From: Bordetella parapertussis
GTDB lineage: Bacteria; Pseudomonadota; Gammaproteobacteria; Burkholderiales; Burkholderiaceae_D
Assembly (NCBI GenBank): GCA_945883145.1
Contig: CAMCXB010000089.1
Location: 1-7,623, forward strand
DNA: 7,623 nt
Reading direction: 5' to 3'
Shown here in pieces: positions 1 through 5,732 of the stretch (within the stretch, counting starts at the first letter, position 1; each line of letters begins with the position of its first letter). Position numbers and translations under genes: made by a program. Under the pieces are notes generated by a model that saw nothing but the letters and a program-made list of their open reading frames with translations, had not been told where the DNA came from and did not search any database.

Positions 1-97
1 GACTGAAAAAAATATCAAACTTGCGATAGCACTTTGCAAAAACACACCGCAATGGCGATTATCATTGCAAACACATAAGTTATTACAGATACCTTAA
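1..97 (+). CDS. queE: 3' end of queE-like 7-carboxy-7-deazaguanine synthase (partial)
   Basis: The frame that begins at base 2 is open for 31 codons from the window edge and stops at TAA 95-97. Its tail contains PQWRLSLQTHK, which matches the C-terminal W-R-x-S-x-Q-T-H-K signature I know from QueE, the radical SAM enzyme that converts 6-carboxytetrahydropterin to 7-carboxy-7-deazaguanine in queuosine precursor synthesis. The CX3CX2C iron-sulfur motif of that family would lie upstream and cannot be seen here. The call rests on this short tail plus the neighbour: queD, the preceding pathway step, starts only 2 bp after the stop. That spacing implies co-transcription and probably translational coupling. 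The segment is too short to exclude another protein, but the motif and context agree. Confidence 0.8.
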   Translation, partial: TEKNIKLAIALCKNTPQWRLSLQTHKLLQIP

Positions 98-99
98 TC

Positions 100-561
100 A
101 TGTTAACCATTACTCGCAAACTGGAATTCGATGCAGGTCATCGTATTCCCGATCACAAAAGCCAATGTCGTAATTTACATGGCCATCGCTATACTTTAGA
201 AATCACCTTAATTGGCAATGTGATTGAGCAGGAGGGTAGCTCTGACAATGGCATGATTATGGATTTCTCCGATGTGAAAGCGCTAGCCAAGCAGCATTTA
301 GTGGATGTCTGGGATCATGCTTTTTTAGTCTATGAAAAAGATACTAAGGTGCGCGAATTTTTAAGCAGCATACCGGATCATAAAACAGTGATTATTCAAC
401 AGATACCTACAGTAGAAAATCTAGCGCGTACAGCATTTAATATTCTGTGCAATGCCTATCAAGATCACTACGGTACGGGATTGCGCCTACATAAATTAGT
501 GTTGCATGAAACGCCTAATTGTTGGGCCGAAATAACGCATGATGATGTAAAGCGAATGTGA
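100..561 (+). CDS. queD: 6-carboxytetrahydropterin synthase QueD (PTPS family)
   Basis: QueD converts 7,8-dihydroneopterin triphosphate to 6-carboxy-5,6,7,8-tetrahydropterin, the step before QueE in queuosine precursor synthesis, in the cytoplasm. The 153-residue protein carries the family's zinc ligands as His14 (FDAGH) and the HGH pair His27/His29, with the presumed catalytic Cys23 four residues before His27. A D-F-S-D motif (55-58), WDHAF (71-75, catalytic-type His73), PTVENLA (103-109) and HETP (136-139, Glu137 expected to anchor the pterin ring) follow in family order. It is longer than the roughly 120-residue E. coli QueD, with extra sequence around residues 40-50 and 85-100. ATG 100 is 2 bp after the queE stop and I see no Shine-Dalgarno sequence, so initiation probably depends on coupling. 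A eukaryote-like 6-pyruvoyl-tetrahydropterin synthase is the alternative, but the queE neighbour argues for QueD. Confidence 0.93.
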   Translation: MLTITRKLEFDAGHRIPDHKSQCRNLHGHRYTLEITLIGNVIEQEGSSDNGMIMDFSDVKALAKQHLVDVWDHAFLVYEKDTKVREFLSSIPDHKTVIIQQIPTVENLARTAFNILCNAYQDHYGTGLRLHKLVLHETPNCWAEITHDDVKRM

Positions 562-1067
562 TGATGCAAAATGAATTAGATATGCAGCTCATGCAAGAGG
601 CCATTGCCTCTGCTAAAAAAGCTGAACTACAAGGTGAAGTGCCAGTCGGCGCGGTGCTGGTTTATGAAGGAAAGATCGTCGCTACAGGCCATAATCAACC
701 CATAGCACAACATGATCCTACAGCACATGCTGAGATTACTGCTCTACGCGCAGCAGCAGAAGTATTAGGAAATTATCGTTTACCTGGCTGCACCTTGTAT
801 GTCACCTTGGAGCCATGTGCTATGTGTGCCGGTGCCATGTTACATGCCAGATTAGCGCGAGTTGTATATGGTGCTGCAGATCCAAAAACCGGTGCTTGTG
901 GTTCAGTGATTAATTTATTCGCAGAAGAAAAACTCAATCATCACACCACGATAACAGGTGGTGTTTTGGCAGAAGAATGTGGTCAGTTATTGCGTGATTT
1001 TTTTATTCAGCGTCGTGCACAAGCTGTTCATGAAAGCCTCACCGCTGATTACAGTCAAAAACACTAA
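561..1067 (+). CDS. tadA: tRNA adenosine(34) deaminase TadA
   Basis: TadA deaminates A34 to inosine in the anticodon of tRNA-Arg(ACG), letting one tRNA read CGU, CGC and CGA. The zinc-deaminase signature is complete: HAE at 56-58 (zinc ligand His56, proton-shuttling Glu58) and PCxxC at 85-89 (zinc ligands Cys86 and Cys89). The N-terminal EVPVGAVLV, DPTAHAEI, NYRL and the later DPKTGACGS segment are typical of TadA rather than cytosine or guanine deaminases. The length (168 aa) is normal. The start is uncertain: GTG 558, ATG 561 and ATG 564 are in frame and adjacent. I chose ATG 561 because it overlaps the queD stop as TGATG, the classic coupling arrangement; no clear Shine-Dalgarno sequence separates the options. 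ldcA starts 6 bp after the stop. Confidence 0.95.
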   Translation: MMQNELDMQLMQEAIASAKKAELQGEVPVGAVLVYEGKIVATGHNQPIAQHDPTAHAEITALRAAAEVLGNYRLPGCTLYVTLEPCAMCAGAMLHARLARVVYGAADPKTGACGSVINLFAEEKLNHHTTITGGVLAEECGQLLRDFFIQRRAQAVHESLTADYSQKH

Positions 1068-1073
1068 ATTATT

Positions 1074-1997
1074 ATGTCGAATTCCTCACACCCCATAACT
1101 ATTGCGATCATAGGTTTAAGTGGTTATGCCACTGATGTAGTCGCTTATCAACAAGCTATTTCTCGTTTACATGTTATTGGTCATACAGTGCATGATTACA
1201 CTGCACCAGAGAAAAAATTTCTGCGCTTTGCTGATAGTGATGAAGGACGTTTGGCACAACTACATGCAGCGATTAACAATCCTGAAGTAGAACTCATTAT
1301 TGCTTTACGTGGCGGCTATGGTTTGTCGCGTTTATTACCGCAAATTGATTTTGAATCTCTCGCAGCGAGTAAAAAATTATTCGTTGGGCATAGTGATTTC
1401 ACTGTATTACAGATGGGATTATTAGCGCAAACAGGTGCAGTGAGTTTTGCAGGACCTATGATTTGTGATGACTTTAGTCGTACTGATGTGAGTGAATTTA
1501 CACACCAACATTTTTGGCAATGCCTGACTGAAAAGAAAGTCACGATTCAATCAACATTCAAAGCTAATCCAGCGGTGGATGTGCAAGGCACGCTGTGGGG
1601 CGGCAATCTCAGTATCCTTGTGTCGCTGATAGGTACGCCATGGATGCCTACCATTGAGGGTGGTGTGCTGTTTATTGAAGACGTGAATGAACATCCGTAC
1701 CGAGTTGAGCGCATGCTATTGCAACTGGTGCACGCTGGTATTTTGCAAAAACAAAAAGCCGTGTTGTTCGGTGATTTTTCAGCTTATAAGTTGAGTGAGT
1801 ACGATAACGGCTATAACTTCGATTCCATGCTCGCTTTTATGCGACAGCATGTTTCCATTCCTATGCTGCAGGGTTTGCAGTTTGGGCACACGCTAGATAA
1901 ATTAACCCTACCAGTCGGTGCCAAGGCGCACCTGCAGTCAGATGCACAGGGCTTTAGTCTCGCCATCTCGAATTATCCTCACTTAGCAGTTACCTAA
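1074..1997 (+). CDS. ldcA: Muramoyltetrapeptide (LD-) carboxypeptidase LdcA, peptidase family S66
   Basis: This enzyme removes the terminal D-Ala from recycled murein tetrapeptides in the cytoplasm so that the tripeptide can be reused. The 307-residue protein shows the S66 layout: RGGYG (79-83), the nucleophile elbow GHSD with Ser107, an IEDVNE block with Glu202, and FGHT with His272. These give the expected Ser-Glu-His triad in the expected order and spacing. The N-terminus is a short polar stretch leading into a beta strand, with no signal peptide or membrane segment, as expected for a cytosolic recycling enzyme. The length matches the family (about 300 aa). ATG 1074 is 6 bp after the tadA stop with no visible Shine-Dalgarno sequence. 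It appears to be the last gene of the queE-queD-tadA-ldcA unit. Microcin-immunity MccF-like S66 proteins are related, but housekeeping context favours LdcA. Confidence 0.9.
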   Translation: MSNSSHPITIAIIGLSGYATDVVAYQQAISRLHVIGHTVHDYTAPEKKFLRFADSDEGRLAQLHAAINNPEVELIIALRGGYGLSRLLPQIDFESLAASKKLFVGHSDFTVLQMGLLAQTGAVSFAGPMICDDFSRTDVSEFTHQHFWQCLTEKKVTIQSTFKANPAVDVQGTLWGGNLSILVSLIGTPWMPTIEGGVLFIEDVNEHPYRVERMLLQLVHAGILQKQKAVLFGDFSAYKLSEYDNGYNFDSMLAFMRQHVSIPMLQGLQFGHTLDKLTLPVGAKAHLQSDAQGFSLAISNYPHLAVT

Positions 1998-2057
1998 GAA
2001 AATATCGAAAAACCTCAGCTAAGTTAGCGCGGTGTTCTGCTGCGCTGCAGCGTCAAA

Positions 2058-2066
2058 TGGTAGAAT
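2058..2066 (+). promoter_or_regulatory. Extended -10 promoter candidate for ybiT-nadA-nadC
   Basis: In the 107-bp gap after ldcA, TGG at 2058-2060 sits directly before TAGAAT at 2061-2066. This forms an extended -10 element with one mismatch to TATAAT. The -35 position (about 2038-2043) is a poor match, which extended -10 promoters tolerate. Transcription would begin near 2073, giving a leader of about 30 nt before the GTG start. A GC-rich palindrome (2043-2052) touches the -35 area. Confidence 0.5.
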
Positions 2067-2091
2067 CACGGGTTATTCTTGTTTGATTTTT

Positions 2092-2097
2092 AAAGGT
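2092..2097 (+). promoter_or_regulatory. Ribosome binding site supporting the GTG start of ybiT
   Basis: AAAGGT at 2092-2097 lies 7 nt before the GTG at 2105. It is the clearest Shine-Dalgarno-like sequence in the window. Together with an N-terminus (MLSTANITMQFG) that matches the conserved start of YbiT proteins, it fixes the GTG start rather than the internal ATG at 2129. Confidence 0.65.
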
Positions 2098-2104
2098 TCC
2101 CGCA

Positions 2105-3703
2105 GTGCTTTCTACAGCTAATATCACCATGCAGTTTGGGCCTAAGCCCTTGTTTGAAAACATTTCAGTAAAGTTTGGAGATGGCAATCGCTACGGCTTG
2201 ATTGGCGCCAATGGCTGTGGCAAATCCACCTTCATGAAAATTTTGGGCGGCGATCTCGAACCCTCTGCTGGCAATGTCATGCTTGATCCCGGTGAGCGCT
2301 TAGGTAAATTGCGCCAAGATCAGTTTGCTTTTGAAGAGATGCGGGTGTTGGATGTCGTGATGATGGGTCATACAGAAATGTGGGCGGCTATGTCGGATCG
2401 CGATGCTATCTACGCAAATCCTGATGCAACCGATGACGACTACATGAAGGCGGCTGATCTCGAAGCGAAGTTTGCTGAGTATGATGGCTACACAGCAGAA
2501 GCACGAGCAGGTGAGTTATTAGCTGGCGTTGGTATACCGATTGCGCAGCATCAGGGATTGATGAGCAGTATTGCGCCCGGTTTTAAATTGCGTGTATTGC
2601 TAGCACAGGCTTTGTTTTCTAATCCCGATATTTTGTTATTAGACGAGCCTACGAATAATCTCGACATCAACACCATTCGTTGGTTAGAGGATGTGCTGAA
2701 TCAACGTAATTCAACCATGATCATCATTTCCCATGATAGGCATTTCCTGAATCAGGTTTGCACACATATGGCGGATATGGATTACGGCACGCTCAAGGTT
2801 TATCCCGGTAATTATGATGATTACATGCTGGCTTCTACTCAGGCACGTGCCCAGCAAATGTCAGCAAATGCAAAGGCTAAAGAGAAGGTTGCTGAGTTAC
2901 AGGATTTTGTAAGGCGTTTTTCTGCTAACAAATCCAAAGCAAGACAAGCAACTTCACGTGCAAAACAAATCGATAAAATTAAAATTGATGATTTCAAACC
3001 TTCTTCACGTCAAAATCCTTTTATCCGTTTTGAAGGTGAGAAAAAACTACATCGATTAGCAGTAGAAACACAAAGTATTAGTAAAGCTTACGACCACCCT
3101 TTGTTTAAGAATTTTAGTATCGCTGTAGAAGCGGGTGAAAAAATTGCCATCATTGGTGCCAATGGTGCAGGTAAGACGACCTTGTTGCGTTGCATAGGCG
3201 GTGATTTATGTGGATTACAGCCTGATGGTGGTTTAGTGAAATGGGCTGAGAATGCGAATGTAGGTTACATGCCGCAAGATCCTACTGAAGAATTTGCCGC
3301 AGAAAAAAATCTCACTGATTGGATGGGTGAGTGGACTCAAGAAGGCGATGATGATCAAGCAGTGCGCTCTATTTTAGGTCGCTTATTGTTCTCTGGTGAT
3401 GATGTTAAAAAAATCGTAAAGGTTTTATCTGGTGGTGAAAAAGGTCGCATGATTTACGGCAAACTCATGTTAGGTAGACATAACGTGATGTTAATGGATG
3501 AGCCAACCAATCATATGGATATGGAATCGATTGAATCCTTGAACATCGCCTTAGAAAAATATGCCGGTACCTTGATTTTTGTGTCGCATGATAGAGAATT
3601 CGTATCTTCTCTTGCTACGCGTATTTTAGAAATTAAAGATGATGGCATTGTTGATTTCCCAGGCAGTTATGAAGATTATTTGTCTTCACAAGGTATACAG
3701 TAA
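2105..3703 (+). CDS. ybiT: ABC-F family ATPase, YbiT type (ribosome-associated)
   Basis: This is a soluble twin-ATPase ABC-F protein with no membrane segment. The family binds the ribosomal E site and modulates translation; the exact role of YbiT-type members is less settled. The length (532 aa) matches E. coli YbiT (about 530). Domain 1 has Walker A GANGCGKST (34-42) and Walker B ILLLDEPTNNLD (176-187, catalytic-type Glu181). Its signature is the degenerate MSSIAPGFK (153-161) rather than LSGGQ. A charged helical linker (about 240-310), corresponding to the P-site tRNA interaction motif, leads to domain 2, with Walker A GANGAGKTT (351-359), a canonical LSGGEKGRM signature (441-449), Walker B VMLMDEPTNHMD (461-472, Glu466) and the switch SHDRE (494-498). 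The start is GTG with a good ribosome binding site. nadA begins 2 bp after the stop. G+C falls from about 47% in the first half to about 39% in the second. Confidence 0.94.
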   Translation: MLSTANITMQFGPKPLFENISVKFGDGNRYGLIGANGCGKSTFMKILGGDLEPSAGNVMLDPGERLGKLRQDQFAFEEMRVLDVVMMGHTEMWAAMSDRDAIYANPDATDDDYMKAADLEAKFAEYDGYTAEARAGELLAGVGIPIAQHQGLMSSIAPGFKLRVLLAQALFSNPDILLLDEPTNNLDINTIRWLEDVLNQRNSTMIIISHDRHFLNQVCTHMADMDYGTLKVYPGNYDDYMLASTQARAQQMSANAKAKEKVAELQDFVRRFSANKSKARQATSRAKQIDKIKIDDFKPSSRQNPFIRFEGEKKLHRLAVETQSISKAYDHPLFKNFSIAVEAGEKIAIIGANGAGKTTLLRCIGGDLCGLQPDGGLVKWAENANVGYMPQDPTEEFAAEKNLTDWMGEWTQEGDDDQAVRSILGRLLFSGDDVKKIVKVLSGGEKGRMIYGKLMLGRHNVMLMDEPTNHMDMESIESLNIALEKYAGTLIFVSHDREFVSSLATRILEIKDDGIVDFPGSYEDYLSSQGIQ

Positions 3704-3705
3704 TC

Positions 3706-4836
3706 ATGGAAATTAAGACTATAGAATTTGAACGTCCTGCTGAAACACAAGGTGCAAGCTGCACACAAGAAGCATGGGCACGTGTGCCTGCTACTGTCTC
3801 AGCATCAGAAAAAGTGGTGTTGAAAGAAAAAATTAAACGTCTTTTAAAAGAAAAAAATGCTGTGTTGGTTGCGCATTATTACGTAGACGCTGATTTACAA
3901 GATCTAGCGGAAGAAACCGGTGGTTGTGTTTCTGATTCTTTAGAGATGGCGCGCTTTGGTCGCGATCACGCAGCAAAAACTTTAGTTGTGGCCGGTGTAC
4001 GTTTTATGGGTGAGACGGCAAAAATACTCTCTCCTGAAAAAACAATTCTCATGCCGGATCTGGATGCAACTTGTTCATTGGATTTAGGTTGTCCTGCAGA
4101 TGAATTTGCTGCAGTTTGTGATGCCCATCCTGATCGCACAGTGGTGGTGTATGCCAATACCAGTGCAGCCGTTAAGGCGCGTGCTGATTGGATGGTAACG
4201 TCATCTATTGGATTAGATATCGTCGCGCACTTGCATGCAGAAGGTAAAAAAATATTATGGGCACCAGATAAGCATTTAGGTGGTTACATACAAAAACAAA
4301 CCGGTGCAGACATGTTGTTGTGGCAGGGTTCTTGTTTAGTTCATGATGAATTTAAAGGTTTGGAGTTAGAACTCTTAAAGCGTGATCATCCCAACGCAAA
4401 AATTTTAGTGCATCCTGAATCACCTGCTGCGGTTGTCGCACTTGCGGATGTAGTTGGTTCAACATCGCAAATGATCGCGGCAGCACAATCATTGGATGCA
4501 CAAGAATTTATCGTAGCCACCGACAATGGTATTTTGCATAAGATGCGCTTGGCAGCGCCAGGTAAGAATTTTATTGAAGCGCCAACCGCTGGAAACAGTG
4601 CTACTTGTAAGAGCTGTGCGCATTGCCCTTGGATGGCGATGAATGCCTTACAAAATCTTGCAGACGTTTTAGAAACAGGCAGTAATGAAATTCAGGTTGA
4701 TCCTGCAATTGGTAAAAAAGCTGTGGTTTGTATTGATCGTATGTTGCAGTTTGCAGCTGAGCGTAAAACTAAAGTCGCACCAAGTGCTGATTTAGCAAAC
4801 GAGCAGAAATTATTTTCTGGCATAGGTCCGGCTTAA
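3706..4836 (+). CDS. nadA: Quinolinate synthase NadA ([4Fe-4S] enzyme)
   Basis: NadA condenses iminoaspartate from NadB with dihydroxyacetone phosphate to form quinolinate, using an oxygen-sensitive [4Fe-4S] cluster with three cysteine ligands. By alignment with my memory of E. coli NadA (ligands Cys113, Cys200, Cys297), the equivalents here are Cys123 (DATCSLDLGC), Cys210 (WQGSC) and Cys307, the last Cys of the CxxCxxC at 301-307. Other landmarks are VAHYYVD (55-61), GGCVSDSLEMARF (72-84), RFMGETAKIL (99-108), YANTSAAVKA (149-158) and HPESP (236-240). The length (376 aa) exceeds the E. coli protein because of extra sequence at both ends, including a roughly 35-residue N-terminal segment that resembles Burkholderiales NadA. 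ATG 3706 follows the ybiT stop by 2 bp. The nearest purine run, AAGG at 3690-3693, is rather distant (12 nt), so coupling to ybiT translation is likely. Confidence 0.97.
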   Translation: MEIKTIEFERPAETQGASCTQEAWARVPATVSASEKVVLKEKIKRLLKEKNAVLVAHYYVDADLQDLAEETGGCVSDSLEMARFGRDHAAKTLVVAGVRFMGETAKILSPEKTILMPDLDATCSLDLGCPADEFAAVCDAHPDRTVVVYANTSAAVKARADWMVTSSIGLDIVAHLHAEGKKILWAPDKHLGGYIQKQTGADMLLWQGSCLVHDEFKGLELELLKRDHPNAKILVHPESPAAVVALADVVGSTSQMIAAAQSLDAQEFIVATDNGILHKMRLAAPGKNFIEAPTAGNSATCKSCAHCPWMAMNALQNLADVLETGSNEIQVDPAIGKKAVVCIDRMLQFAAERKTKVAPSADLANEQKLFSGIGPA

Positions 4837-4854
4837 AACCATTTGCATGAATAA

Positions 4855-5724
4855 ATGATGAGCAATCTACGTAATCCACATGCACCATTTGACGCAACTT
4901 TAAGCGCAGCATTAACTGCCAATGTGCATGCTGCATTGACTGAAGATGTGGGTAGCGGTGATTGGACAGCAAAGCTAATTGCTGCAAATGCGCATAAAAA
5001 AGCTGAGGTGGTGGTACGTGAGGCTGCAGTGCTCTGTGGTGCACCTTGGTTTGATGCAGTCATGCAGGCAGTTGATGCCAGCATACGAATTGATTGGCAA
5101 TTTGCTGAAGGTGATCTTATGCAAGCTGATACTGTGGTGTGTCAGATTGAAGGTCCTGCGCAATCTTTGTTGACTGCTGAACGTTGTGCCTTGAATTTTT
5201 TGCAGTTGTTATCAGGTGTGGCAACCGCCACTCGTCACTATGTTCAGTTGATTGCAGGCTCGAAAGCTGCCATTCTTGATACACGTAAAACTTTGCCTGG
5301 ATTACGTTTGGCACAAAAATATGCAGTACGTGTAGGTGGTGGGCAGAATCAACGTCTTGCTTTATATGACGGTATTTTGATTAAAGAAAATCATATTGCA
5401 GCAGCAGGCGGTATTCCTGAAGTGTTACAAGCGGCGACAGCTTTGCAAGCAGGTGTGAGTATACAAATTGAAGTAGAAAATCTAGCAGAATTAAAAGAAG
5501 CATTAAGCTCAGGCGCAATATCTATCTTGCTAGACAACTTCAGCTTAGACATGATGCGTGAAGCAGTGAGCCTAAATCTTGGTCGTGCAGTGTTAGAAGC
5601 TTCAGGTGGTGTGAATGCGCAAACTGTACAAGCGATTGCACAAACAGGTGTGGACAGAATTTCTATCGGTAGTCTGACTAAAGATATCATAGCTACCGAT
5701 TATTCATTGAGAGTGCTGAGTTAA
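4855..5724 (+). CDS. nadC: Nicotinate-nucleotide pyrophosphorylase NadC (quinolinate phosphoribosyltransferase)
   Basis: NadC converts quinolinate and PRPP to nicotinate mononucleotide and CO2, committing quinolinate to NAD. The 289-residue protein has the N-terminal TEDVGSGDWTA (29-39), AERCALNFLQLLSG (108-121), TRKT (143-146), LIKENHI (175-181), IEVEN (205-209), LLDNFS (225-230), EASGG (248-252) and IGSLT (271-275). Active-site equivalents of the M. tuberculosis enzyme at a constant offset of 5 are Arg110, Arg144, Lys145, Arg167, Lys177, Glu206 and Asp227. The usual His at position 166 is Gln here. The start is well bounded: an in-frame TAA (4852-4854) immediately precedes ATG 4855, with ATG 4858 as the only close alternative. 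No Shine-Dalgarno sequence is visible. nadC is 18 bp after nadA and converges on nadB with 8 bp between stops. Confidence 0.96.
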   Translation: MMSNLRNPHAPFDATLSAALTANVHAALTEDVGSGDWTAKLIAANAHKKAEVVVREAAVLCGAPWFDAVMQAVDASIRIDWQFAEGDLMQADTVVCQIEGPAQSLLTAERCALNFLQLLSGVATATRHYVQLIAGSKAAILDTRKTLPGLRLAQKYAVRVGGGQNQRLALYDGILIKENHIAAAGGIPEVLQAATALQAGVSIQIEVENLAELKEALSSGAISILLDNFSLDMMREAVSLNLGRAVLEASGGVNAQTVQAIAQTGVDRISIGSLTKDIIATDYSLRVLS

Positions 5725-5732
5725 ACACTGCT

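Noticed and set aside
1316..1543. Open frame of 75 codons on the minus strand within ldcA
   Set aside because: It is fully antisense to a well-supported S66 peptidase, has no ribosome binding site and resembles no family.
2018..2052. Palindromes after ldcA considered as an intrinsic terminator
   Set aside because: The stems are only about 5 bp and no T-run follows either one.
4769..5690. Several overlapping open frames on both strands across the nadA end and nadC
   Set aside because: They are out-of-frame shadows of nadA and nadC, which carry complete motif sets; the shadows show low-complexity or biased composition without motifs.
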